Shown in pieces: positions 35,509-44,574 of a stretch of DNA of 64,000 nucleotides (position 1 is its first letter; each line of letters begins with the position of its first letter). Source of the DNA: Acanthochromis polyacanthus (taxonomy: Eukaryota; Chordata; Actinopteri; Pomacentridae). Below the pieces are notes generated by a model that saw nothing but the letters and a program-made list of their open reading frames with translations, had not been told where the DNA came from and did not search any database. The stretch covers positions 24,785,361-24,849,360 of the forward strand of contig NC_067120.1 in NCBI RefSeq assembly GCF_021347895.1. Reading direction: 5' to 3'. The position numbers and the translations under genes were made by a program.

Positions 35509-36587
35509 CAGTTTTTGTCAGTCGCTTTGGTACATTTCTCAAATCATCCTGGACATTTGCGAAACAGTAAGTGCATTTCTCAAAACGGTTTGTACAAATA
35601 GCAACACAGCATTACAGCAGGATTACCTGCAAAAGCCAGTCTCTTGCTCAAAATCCTGAGTTCATCTCTCAAAAGTAAATATCTATGGCATCAGAATGAC
35701 AAGTCCTTGTGTAATTGTGTGTGGATAAGACAGTTAAATTGTTTAGTCATGTTGTCATTATAACAGTGTACTTTGGAGTGATGTTCTGATGTAAACTCTG
35801 GCTAAAGTTTTGATGACAGTCATTGTAAAATGTAAGTTCCAGATTAGTGTATGTGGGAGATTGATCACAAGAGACTGGACAAGACTCACATTTACGCTTT
35901 TACTGTTTGTATTGTAATTTGTTGACAGACCATGCCATTGTGATCCAGAAAGGAAAACAGCGCAACATAGCACAAAGAAAAAAACAAAAATGCAAAAGTA
36001 GAAGTGTGAACATCTCCTTAGGGAAAACTGTGCATGCAGTGATGTAGGAAGTACAGTGCAGTCTTCCTACACCTCCTGATGTTCCTTTCTGTTCGGCCAC
36101 AAATTCTCATCTACGTAAAAAATATCTTCTCTTGCATCTTTGAGTGGTTTCAGAAAACCCTAAACCTTCACACATTTCCCTTCGTTAGAGAAAGTTAAGA
36201 TTCACCTGGACAGGACAGATTTAGAAAAAAAGTATAATGGAAATGTATAGAAATATCCTTGGCATTTTTTGACAGCTTGTTCAATCATTTTGCATGCAAA
36301 GAATTATGCGATGAACTAATGCCTAAATGTTGTCGGGGGTATTCAACAGAGACCCATTATAATACATTTTGATCAACATGACATAAGCAACTGATAATGT
36401 AGGAAACAACAGAGAATTGTACATAATCATTTGCATGGATGTACCAACACATTTGCAACATGTCCAAAAAAAATGAGAAACTGCTTTTTTGATGTGCACA
36501 AGTGACAATGATGTGAAGATTAAACAAGCAGTTTTGAGAATTTCAATTTTGATCTGAAAAATGTACCAAAGCGACTGAGAAAAACTG
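35509..36587. mobile_element. Tc1/mariner-like element remnant (1.08 kb)
   Basis: The left end CAGTTTTTGTCAGTCGCTTT and right end AAAGCGACTGAGAAAAACTG form inverted repeats of about 30 bp (GGTACATTT / AAATGTACC also pair), with TA at 35507-35508 and 36588-36589. Frames on the - strand are short and unrecognisable, so any transposase is gone. Confidence 0.72.
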
Positions 36588-36984
36588 TAATATATTTACT
36601 ATGCAGGATAAAGTAAAAAGATGACATAGAAATAAGGGAGCAGAAGAGACAGAAATGAGCGATGGATGGACTCCAGCAAAGGCTACAGCAGGGTTGTCAT
36701 GTTACACACTCGGTGTCTTAGGTCCTGGTTCGGCTATAACATGAGGTACCCAACTCACACTTGTGGCATTAAGCATTTCAGTGATTGGATGATGGATTTC
36801 ATTCATGTTGAAACACTTAAGAGTTATAATAGAAATTCAAAAAACGGTTGCCTTGTAAAATACAAACATAAGTTGTTGTGCAGAATATTGCATCATTTTT
36901 TCAATTGTAAAAATATGTTTCTCTACAAGATGCAGAACTTTAAAACTAACATTTTTATATGCGTACAGTATAGTAAATCTAATT

Positions 36985-37762
36985 AGACCCTCCAGAAAAA
37001 CGTGATTATGCGATCGCATGAATTCCCGCATTGATCACCACAATGCCGCTGATTATGAGGGGGTCAATTATTTCCCAAACAGCCGCATAATCCCCACAAA
37101 ACAGCGCATAATTCTGGCAAGAATCTCACATTTCCACGAAAAAAAAAGAAATATGCGGGTCCTGCTTGATTTCACAATTTCCGCATAAAATGAGAAAACT
37201 ATAACCAATATAAATGGAGTTGTGAGTGAGTTTTTATGTGACGCCCGGCCTGAAGTCATCAGTTCGCGCATTCACACAGACACACTAGAAGCACGAGCTG
37301 ATGCGGAGCGCGGCGCCAGTGTTGCCAACTTAGCGACTTTCTCGCGAAATCTAGCGACTTTCCAAAGCGTCCTAGCGACTTTTTTTGTCAAAAGCGACGA
37401 GCCACAAATCTAGCGACTTTTTCTGCCGTTTTGGAGACTGACAGGAAAACTCGGATCATTCTGCAGTTACTGTTTTCAACGAGCAGCGGATGCTGCTGTG
37501 AGGTTCTCCCTCTCCCAAAGCACAGGCTGTCAGTCCAGTAGTCCAGCAGTCCCAGTGTCTGATTAGAGGACACATCCCTCCGCGACCAGCCGGCAGGTGA
37601 ATAGCACATATTTTTGCATATTTCACAACTATTCGCATACTTTGCAACTTTCCGCAATTTCCCCGCATAAAATGGCACAAAAACCCCGCATATTTATTCG
37701 CATAATACAGGATTTTAGCCGGCATAATCAACGATTTTTGCCCGCGTTTTTCTGGAGGGTCT
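36985..37762. mobile_element. AGACCCTCCAG-ended DNA element (778 bp)
   Basis: Ends AGACCCTCCAGAAAAACG and CGTTTTTCTGGAGGGTCT are exact inverted repeats. The interior is rich in CCGCATAAT-type words. An embedded module, GTGTTGCCAACTTAGCGACT to AAGCACAGGCTGTCAG (about 37318-37530), recurs at 41608-41790 inside a hAT element. I found no convincing target duplication. Confidence 0.75.
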
Positions 37763-38070
37763 ATCTCGTGTAACTGTAATACTGTGATCCACTTAATAGT
37801 TTAGAATGTCACCTGAATGACAAAATGACAAGATGATGCTGTAACTCTAGTGTGTCTCAGTGAGCTCTGATAACATCCTCTGCAAGCACCAGGCAGGAAT
37901 TGGTCAAACGGGCAAGTTAATAGTGTAAAGAGTGAAACAAATCCAATAACTCTTCAAGTCCCAACAATGTTACGTTTACCCTTCAGTTACTTCTTGTTGT
38001 CAGAACACCTGCAGAGGAAATTGCACTGCTCATGTCTGGTTATTCAGTCAAACTGTATGTGATGAGATGC

Positions 38071-38071
<1 letters not shown>

Positions 38072-38150
<79 letters not shown>
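38072..38150. repeat. (GT)n microsatellite, about 39 units
   Basis: Uninterrupted TG repeats followed by TTCTTGTACTTGC. Confidence 0.98.
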
Positions 38151-38151
<1 letters not shown>

Positions 38152-38155
38152 CTTG

Positions 38156-38424
38156 TACTTGCTACAAGGTGTGTACCATTTTCTGCATTTAACTATCAAA
38201 GTGAGGACATTTTTACAAAGTGAGGACATTTTGGCCGGTCCTCACTTTGAAACAGCCATGTTTGAGGGTGAAGACTTGTTTTTAGAGAACAGGTATGAAT
38301 TGAGGTTTGGTTAGGGTTAGGGTAAGGATTAAGTTTAGGCAATCAGTTGTGATGGTTAAGGTTAGGGTAAGGCTCTAGGAAATGCATTACGCCTATGGAT
38401 GTCCTCACTAAGATAGAAGTACAA

Positions 38425-38428
<4 letters not shown>
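38156..38428 (+). repeat. 'GTGAGGACATTTTGG' fish repeat between two (GT)n tracts
   Basis: Has AAAGTGAGGACATTTT twice, GGCCGGTCCTCACTTTG, TTAGGGTTAGGGTAAGG and ATGGATGTCCTCACTAAGATAG. This block, ending in (GT)n, is a common fish interspersed sequence, known to me from general experience. Confidence 0.65.

Positions 38429-38429
<1 letters not shown>

Positions 38430-38494
<65 letters not shown>
38430..38494. repeat. (GT)n microsatellite at the acceptor of exon 38510-38661
   Basis: About 32 GT units, ending 15 nt before the AG of the acceptor. In the transcript this is a UG repeat where a polypyrimidine tract is expected. Confidence 0.97.
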
Positions 38495-38495
<1 letters not shown>

Positions 38496-38509
38496 AGTGT
38501 GTGTTACAG

Positions 38510-38661
38510 AGTGTCCTCAGAGCAGGGAGTCCAGTGTGTTGAACTCTCCTCACCAAGGTTCAGTCTGCAGTATGGAGAGAGAGAGTCCTGAACCAGGAGA
38601 GGCCAGCGCAGATGAGTCACTGCACTACCAGGACTACTACCCCCACAGCTACTCCCACAGG
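38510..38661 (+). CDS. RALY-family gene, penultimate exon (acidic, then Tyr/His-rich)
   Basis: A 152-nt exon between GTGTTACAG (38509) and CACAGG|GTAAAT (38662). It starts in phase 1 and ends in phase 0. The frame fits exactly: the G left by the coiled-coil exon completes GAG (Glu). It encodes ECPQSRESSVLNSPHQG..., an acidic-serine part (MERESPEPGEASADES) and a Tyr/His tail (HYQDYYPHSYSHR). I do not recognise this tail from RALY, RALYL or hnRNP C, whose C-termini are acidic or Gly-rich. Support rests on splice sites, phase and openness. The acceptor lacks a normal pyrimidine tract. Confidence 0.68.
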
Positions 38662-38818
38662 GTAAATATATCTCAGTACACCCCCAGTTACTCCCATAGG
38701 ATATACACTACCAGTCAAAAGTTTTAGAACGTTCCAATTTTTCCATTTTTTAAATTAAAATTCGAGTAGTTTAAGTCCAATGAATAGTTTGAAATGGTAC
38801 AAAGGTAAGTGGTGAACT

Positions 38819-39357
38819 TGTCATGCCCCCTCCCGCTCCTGTGCTCCGGCTCGTCTGGAAAAGCGCAGCTGAGCAATCAGCTCTATATAAAGCCTGGCTT
38901 TCCCTCAACTCTTTGCTGGATCATTGCTACACGCTTCAAGCTGGATACACGCTGCACTCCCTCACGAGCACACCGCTGTTTTGGACTGTATGGATTATCT
39001 TGCCTTATCATCACCGCTCCTCCGTTGTGCACCCCCTGTTTTCCTGCTCCGGATCTGCCCGTCCCTCGGTCCTCTCCGCATCCTCGCCACCGGCCCTCTC
39101 AGCTCTGCTCCCCACCTCGTCTCCTGATTCCCTGGACGTGCTGTGATTCACCTCTCCCCGTTTTAGTTTAGCCCTCACCACGGCCGTCTGGTCCGCCCTC
39201 AGTTTAGTTTTGTTTTGTTTTGCCCCCCGTTCTGTTAATTCCCGTGCCTCCCTTATGGAGTGCTTCCTTGTTTAGTTTTCGGTTTAATAAATTCTTATTA
39301 ACTCACCCGCCTGCCTGTTTTCCTGCTGCATGGGTTCTAAACGCCCGGTACATGACA
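38819..39357 (+). mobile_element. Solo LTR (539 bp) inside the Tc1 element
   Basis: Begins TGTCATG and ends CATGACA, an exact 7-bp terminal inversion, and is flanked by GAACT at 38814-38818 and 39358-39362. It contains CTCTATATAAAGCC (TATA box, near 38881) and GGTTTAATAAATTC (polyadenylation signal, near 39282), so it reads on the + strand, the same sense as the host gene. Frames inside it are not genes. Confidence 0.93.
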
Positions 39358-39508
39358 GAACTGCCAGAGGTTGAAAATAAGGTAAGGTTACCGAAAACTG
39401 GAAAATAATATAATTTCAGAATTACACAATGAAAGTGGTGCTACCAAATCCTACAGGTGTCCCAACTTGTCTTGATCATTTACAATCCCCTCTGTCTGCA
39501 TAAAAGTA

Positions 39509-40085
39509 GTGTTGGAACACACCGTGGCACCATACCCTCCAGAGCATTATTTAAACAGCATTGTACTGCAGAAAATAGTGTGTTGCTATAAAAATGGAGA
39601 GGAAAGGATGGTTCCTCAGTGTGTGACACGAACTGTCAAACACGGAAAAGGACACATGATGATCTGGGGCCGTTTCGCTGGATCCAGGGTCGGTGACTTG
39701 TACAGAGGAACCCTCAAACAAAACAGCTACCACAGCATTCTGTAGCGCCATGCAGTACCCTCTGATATGCTCCTAGTTGGTCAGGGGTTCATCCTACAGC
39801 AAGATAATGACCCAAAAACATAAATCCAAGCTTTGCCAGAACTTCCTGAGGAAAAAAGAACAAGATGGCAAGCTTGAAAACGTGGAGTGGTCCACACAGT
39901 CTCCAGACTTAAACCCCATGTAGCTGGTTTGGGATGAACTAGACAGAAGAGTGAAAGCAAAGCTACCTGCAATTGCTGCACATTTATGGGAACTTCTGTA
40001 ACAGAACTGGCAAGAACCTTCCAAGGAATGTTTGATTTCCATTGTGGAAAGAATGCCATGAGTGCGTTCAGCTGTTATATCTGCC
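39509..40085 (+). pseudogene. Tc1-family DDE transposase remnant
   Basis: The piece 39509-39745 reads VKHGKGHMMIWGRFAGSRVG, the segment around the second half of the Tc1 catalytic domain. Further on, another frame has QDNDPK-type and EWSTQSPDLNP-type motifs with the family's conserved D-L-N-P, then W-D-E-L-D-R-R-V. A TAG follows D-L-N-P-M and the frame shifts at least once. The N-terminal DNA-binding part is largely gone. Confidence 0.85.
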
Positions 40086-40774
40086 AAAGATAACTACTTT
40101 GATAAGTCAAAAGTTTAGAATACATTTTGGTTTCTAAATTGATTTTTTTAAACTTCATTTGTTCTATGCTTTCATTTCAAAGTTCAATGAGATATTAACA
40201 TGCATAATTTCCAATAAAAAATGGAAAAACTGGGGTGTTGTAAAACTTTTGACCAGTAGTGTACCACTGTACTCCCACAGCTACTCCCATAGAGTAAATA
40301 TACCTCAATACCCTCATATCTGACATCGTAGCATATGATGAATTTAGAACACTGCTATCACCACATAGTAAGTAAATACCCAAACGGCTTCTACAATGTA
40401 CGTAAATACATAATACACCCCTAGTATAAATATATACCAGGACTGCCCACACAACTGTCCTCAATAGGGTGAATACAGACAACATTCAACATGAATACAC
40501 ACCACATTTACTTTACAGCTACCCCAACAGGGTAAATACTGTGTGTACCACTATAACCCCCATATGGCAATTATACCCAATACCGTCAAAGCCTGGGGTT
40601 TAAATTGACAGGAGCCCACCGCTGGCCTTGGCCTCCTGATATCACAGTCCTGCCAGTCTTTCTGTAAGACATCATTACTAACTCACATATAACTTTGAAA
40701 TCTGTTTTCAGACAACATGCTGTGCTGAACAAGCAAATATAGAATGTTGTCTTTTTTTTTCTTTTTTCTTTCAG

Positions 40775-40864
40775 CTGCAGCATCACACAGCAGGAGAATC
40801 TTTGCTGTCTCCAAACTCAGAGAGACAATTTACACAGGTGGCACAGCAGCAGCAGCTCCATTAA
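40775..40864 (+). CDS. RALY-family gene, last coding exon
   Basis: After a strong pyrimidine tract and TTTCAG (40774), a phase 0 exon gives LQHHTAGESLLSPNSERQFT and then QVAQQQQLH before TAA (40862-40864). The join with the previous exon (…SYSHR + LQHH…) keeps the frame. The tail is Gln-rich with an S-P site. I know of no such tail in the family, so it may be lineage-specific or belong to an isoform. Sequence after the stop shows no clear polyadenylation signal before the hAT element at 41442. Support is splice site plus frame only. Confidence 0.65.
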   Translation: MQHHTAGESLLSPNSERQFTQVAQQQQLH

Positions 40865-41441
40865 CTATTTACACCTTGTCTCATTGTGATCTTACACAGC
40901 CAACCGAAATGCCTTTGTGCAGAGCAAATGCGCAGATTTGCAGTTTCTAAACTGAAATGAAACAAAGTGGATGAACACAGCTCAGGATACATCCTATGCC
41001 ATCAGAGCTGTCCAAAAACTTTTTTTTTCAGCAAACATTCAAATACTGTCTCCTTGGAAGAATTTTTCTAATGAAGGAAGCTTCAGTTTTGCATTTTGTA
41101 ACACAATGATATTTGCAGCAGTAGCTTATTATATTACGGCATGCAATCATCAGTTAAATACAAACAACAGTTTTTTAAAAACTCAGGACTCCACGGTGCT
41201 TCAGAGAGGTCAATGTTTTTTCTTCAAATTTCTTTAAAATGTTACTTTGTCCAGTTTGCTAAAATTACAGAGAACACAGTACAATATTCAAATGAATTTG
41301 AAATTTCACCATACCATGGAGATGAATGGAATTTAGTTTTTTTTTAGTTTAAAGAATAACATATAGAAAATACAGCTGCAATGTCTCCTTCCACAAGCAG
41401 TGCTCTCATTACTCAAACCACATTTACGGAACACAGTTTTC
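40865..41441 (+). other. Probable 3' UTR and flank
   Basis: AT-rich sequence after the stop with no repeat I recognise. The 3' UTR end cannot be placed; no AATAAA was found in this stretch. AAGAATAACATATAG near 41352 is only a weak candidate. Confidence 0.35.
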
Positions 41442-41810
41442 CAGTGTGTAAGGTTCGCGGACGCCAAGTCGCCCAAAGCGACCAGAACGATGTCCGGGCG
41501 ATAAACAGATACAATTTATACATTTCTCATCACCCGGCTGGGCAACAAGCATTTTATAAATAAATAAATTGAAAGATTTATAACTTTTCGCTTTGTTCTG
41601 TGCAGGCAGTGTTGCCAACTTAGCGACTTTCCAAAGCTTTTTGTCAAAAGTGACTAGCGACAAATCTAGCGACTTCTTCTGCCGTTTTGGAGACTCTGAT
41701 AGGAAAACTCGGATCATTCTGCAGTTAGTTTTCAACAAGCAGCAGGTGCTGCTGTGAGCCCCTCCCCCTCCCAAAGCACAGGCTGTCAGGGGCTCGACAC
41801 ACAGGAAGCG

Positions 41811-42909
41811 ACAGTTGAGGGGGGAATGCGAAAGTTATGGCAACAGGAGATAAATTCAACACATGGTGCATGAAGGCAGGCGATAGCGACACGTCGCGCT
41901 GTGCAAAAGCACAGATCACTTGTCTCCCTCACTTCTGATTGGCTGTGAAATTAGAGGGATTTTTTACGTTTTCAGAGTTTCATGACAGAAAAGCATAAAG
42001 ATGATGAGCCAGAAGATATTGCTTGATTTAGCCGAAATTTTACTGTTGACATTGGCTTATAAAAGTTTACCCTGGTGCCAACCAACTCCCATGCAGCAGC
42101 TCTTATATATATATCTCACGACTTATATCCCGTGTATCCCATATATCCCCTCAGTCCAGGGGCTCGACACACAGGAGGAGACAACAGTCGCGCTCCATTA
42201 ATTTTCTATGGCTGCTGTGCGACGAGACGAACATCGCTTTCCCCCCTCCCAACAACACGATGGCGACATTCGTGCATGTGAAATTTCGCGCGCGTTCACG
42301 TAGACGTGCACCCGCTGGCTTGCGATGCGATACAAGAAAGTTGAAAAATGTTCAACTTTTGTCGCTGTCGCCTGGAGCTTCAACCAATCAGCGAGGGTTT
42401 CACTCACTGACCAAAGAGCTTACAGCATGTTACACAGTACAGTCCACTCCTATACATTAATGGTCCACTTTGGAAAAAAGTTCTGGGGCGAAAGTAGGCC
42501 CGGAATTTTTCTGGATCTTTTCTGAGATCTGGCATCAAATGGTGGTATTCTCCATGCTCTTTCCGAGATTGCAATATGGCATGAACCCAGGGTCATTTCT
42601 TTCTTTTATAGGCCAATGTCAAGAGTAAAATTTTGGCTAAATCAAGCAATATCTTCTGGCTCATCATCTTTATGATTTTCTGTCATGAAACTCTTTGAAA
42701 ACGTAAAAAATCCCTCCAATTTCACAGCCAATCAGAAATGAGGGAGACAAGCAACCTGTGCTTTTGCACAGCGCGCCGTGTGTTGCCGGCGCGCCGTGTG
42801 TTGCCGGCGCCTGCCGCGTGTTGCCGGCGCCTGCCGCTGCCAAGTATCGCGCACCGTGTGTTGAATTTATCTCCTGTTGCGATGAATTTCGCATTCCCCC
42901 CTCAACTGT
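41811..42909. repeat. Long imperfect inverted repeat (about 260-300-bp arms)
   Basis: 41811-42066 (ACAGTTGAGGGGGGAATGCG ... GGCTTATAAAAG) is inverted at 42603-42909 (CTTTTATAGGCCAATGTC ... CATTCCCCCCTCAACTGT). The right arm is longer because it contains tandem GCGCGCCGTGTGTTGCCG-type units at 42770-42845. The spacer, about 540 bp, holds a further GGGGCTCGACACACAGGA copy (42158). Confidence 0.85.
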
Positions 42910-43399
42910 TCCTCCCCGTTTGTCGAACAGGAGAACCAGAGTGGCTGCCAACACCTTGGACAACATTATAACAATCCAGATGTGTACATCCTCAGTCAGA
43001 GAGTTTGACCCAGATCAAGCTATAGACAGCTGGCTGAGTGGTGCCAAAGCACCCAGGAGACCAGCTCTGATGGAGAGACTGAGAAAAAAATGTAGGCTGG
43101 TGGTCCACAGTCAGCCCAGTGCAACTGTGACTCAGGAAGCACCAGACCAGCAGCTGGAAGCAGAAGACCAGCAGCATGCAGCTGCTTAGGAAGATATTGA
43201 TGAGGAGGAGGAGGAGGAGGAGGAAGTTCAATGGCAAGAGGAAGGCATGGAGGATGATGTTGATGAGGGGTTTCTGGATGATTTCCACCCAGAAATGACT
43301 GAGGAAGATGTCGTTGCTGGGCTGAAGAGATTGGCACAATTTGAAGATGTTGATGTAGATGGACATCTAGTTCAACTAAGTTGTGATTGTAAAGATGAA
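42900..43399 (+). pseudogene. hAT transposase C-terminal remnant with acidic tail
   Basis: The frame reads RVAANTLDNIITIQMCTSSV followed by REFDPDQAIDSWLSGAKAPR. The R-x-R-V/L-x-x-x-T-L-D-x-L-x-x-I and F-D-x-D-x-A-I-x-x-W pattern occurs after the dimerisation region of hAT transposases. A TAG at 43186-43188 interrupts, but the same frame stays open to 43399 as an Asp/Glu-rich tail (GAG repeats at 43202-43223). The catalytic part is absent. Confidence 0.6.
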
Positions 43400-44105
43400 T
43401 AGAGACTGATTTTTTTTGTAATGAGAAACTGATTATTTCGATTCTAATGGTAAGCAGGTTGTAAGAGAAGAGCTCATTAAAAGAAATTGACTTCCTGAGA
43501 AGTTATATTTATTTTTTTATTTTATGTAAACAACGCGAAGTACGGGCCACTAGTTTTTTGTACGGGCTACCAGAAATTTAGATTTGGCAGGAGTTGGTGG
43601 CCCGTATTTTCCTGTACGGGCCACCAGAGATTTTAACGAAGCTTACACACTGGTTTTCACTAGAACTCCAGTACTTTCAAGCGAAGACATTGTGCCTATT
43701 TCTACTGTCTTCAAGCCCCAGCCTTATTGAAGGAAGTTCCCCTGCACACACATTCATTTCACAGCCTTCAGCTGTAATCCGTGCAGTCATCCTCACTGCT
43801 CAAGTATACAGTCATGGAAAAATTATTAGACTGTCCTTGTTTTCTTCAATTTCTTGTTCATTTTAATGCCTGGTACCACTAAAGGTATGCTACCTGAAGA
43901 ATACAGCAATGAACATGACAAAAAAATGCAGCTGATCACATTATATTTTATGTGTTTTTTGACATGTTCAAGCTTAATTTTAATTCCCAGGGTATATAAG
44001 AGGCCATTTCATGTCATAAGCAGCACTGCACATGCAAAGGCCTAGAGTGGTTTCATTCTTACATTCAAGCCGTAGCACAACTCAGAAGTTGTCAGCTCTC
44101 ACATA

Positions 44106-44570
44106 ATGCCTAAAACAAAATAATTATGTGAAGCCGCAAAGGCCGTTGTCTTGGCACTGCTGGAAATTGGCATGAGTGAGAGACAGGTAGCGAAAAAAAC
44201 GAAAATTTCCAAGACAGCCATTCATTGTTCATTACGCCAAGATAAAACAAGCAGAACATGGTACTACCATATTTCTAGCTGGTTGCGGCAGGAAACTTCT
44301 TTATACCCCATGAGATGACCGTGCATTCATCCTTTCCTTTTCCAAGAATCATTATCAGACCTCCGAAACCTTCAAAATGATTGGGCACTGTCAAGAAATG
44401 TGACTTGAAACCGACTTGTTGAAGCTGGTGTGAAGTCACACAGGACACGAAAGAACCCTTTCATTAACGAAAGGCATAGGAAAGCCTGGTTACTCTTTGC
44501 TGGGGATCACAAGGATTGGACTGTTGATGATTGGGCTAAGGTTCTCTTCGGTGATGAATTCTATTGTCAG
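44106..44570 (+). pseudogene. Tc1-like transposase, N-terminal remnant
   Basis: Starts with ATGCCTAAAACAAAATAA, so the frame stops after a few codons. It then continues with an E-I-G-M-S-E-R-Q-V-A-K-K-T-K-I-S-K-T helix-turn-helix (44165-44220), the usual paired-like DNA-binding start of Tc1 transposases. Further on come R-K-A-W-L-L-F-A-type and W-A-K-V-L-F-like pieces up to the LTR at 44575. Several frameshifts. Confidence 0.72.
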
Positions 44571-44574
44571 TTGA

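Larger units (their letters stand above)
32875..38509 (+). other. Intron of 5.6 kb
   Basis: Phase 1 intron. 32875-34255, 34570-35505 and 36590-36980 show nothing I can name. The rest holds a MITE copy, a Tc1/mariner-like element, a CCCTCC-ended element and two (GT)n tracts. The last (GT)n tract takes the place of the polypyrimidine tract. Confidence 0.75.
38706..40261 (+). mobile_element. Tc1-like transposon, split by a solo LTR
   Basis: Ends CACTACCAGTCAAAAGTTTT and AAAACTTTTGACCAGTAGTG, with TA on both sides (38704-38705 and 40262-40263). Without the LTR it is about 1.0 kb. It keeps broken parts of a transposase on the + strand. Confidence 0.9.
38662..40774 (+). other. Intron of 2.1 kb with exon-derived degenerate repeat
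   Basis: Units resembling the exon/donor junction just upstream (CAGCTACTCCCACAGGGTAAATATA) recur at 38675-38700, 40262-40315 and 40508-40590. They are split by a Tc1 transposon that sits between the second and third units. The intron ends with a strong acceptor, (T)9C(T)6CTTTCAG. Confidence 0.7.
2707..40864 (+). other. 3' part of a RALY/hnRNP C-family gene (locus span)
   Basis: This spans five exons that share one reading frame and end at a TAA. Intron phases are 2, 1, 1 and 0, and every border is AG/GT. Joined, the exons give 196 residues. The family (RALY, RALYL, hnRNP C) are nuclear RNA-binding proteins with an N-terminal RRM, a basic linker and a coiled coil; they package pre-mRNA and affect splicing. 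The RRM is not in the window, so the gene starts to the left. Linker and coiled coil are recognisable by eye; the C-terminal 80 residues are not. The residues YNR.FDY..RVP resemble RALYL, while SSVPV..I.VKRPR resembles RALY, so I do not assign the paralog. The very large introns are mostly transposon insertions. Confidence 0.8.
41442..43652 (+). mobile_element. hAT-like non-autonomous element (2.2 kb)
   Basis: Ends CAGTGTGTAAGGTTCG and CGAAGCTTACACACTG are inverted; CAGTG is a typical hAT terminus. Direct GTTTTC copies (41436-41441, 43653-43658) flank it, two bases short of the usual eight. Inside are a module shared with 36985-37762, a long inverted repeat (41811-42066 / 42603-42909) and a degraded transposase C-terminus (42900-43399). 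Confidence 0.75.

Noticed and set aside
38032..38314. Cys/Val-repeat frames at 38032-38314 and 38395-38500
   Set aside because: Translations of (GT)n microsatellites; only the part from 38510 is treated as coding.
38823..39171. Overlapping + strand frames of about 107-120 residues
   Set aside because: They lie entirely within a solo LTR defined by its ends and target duplication.
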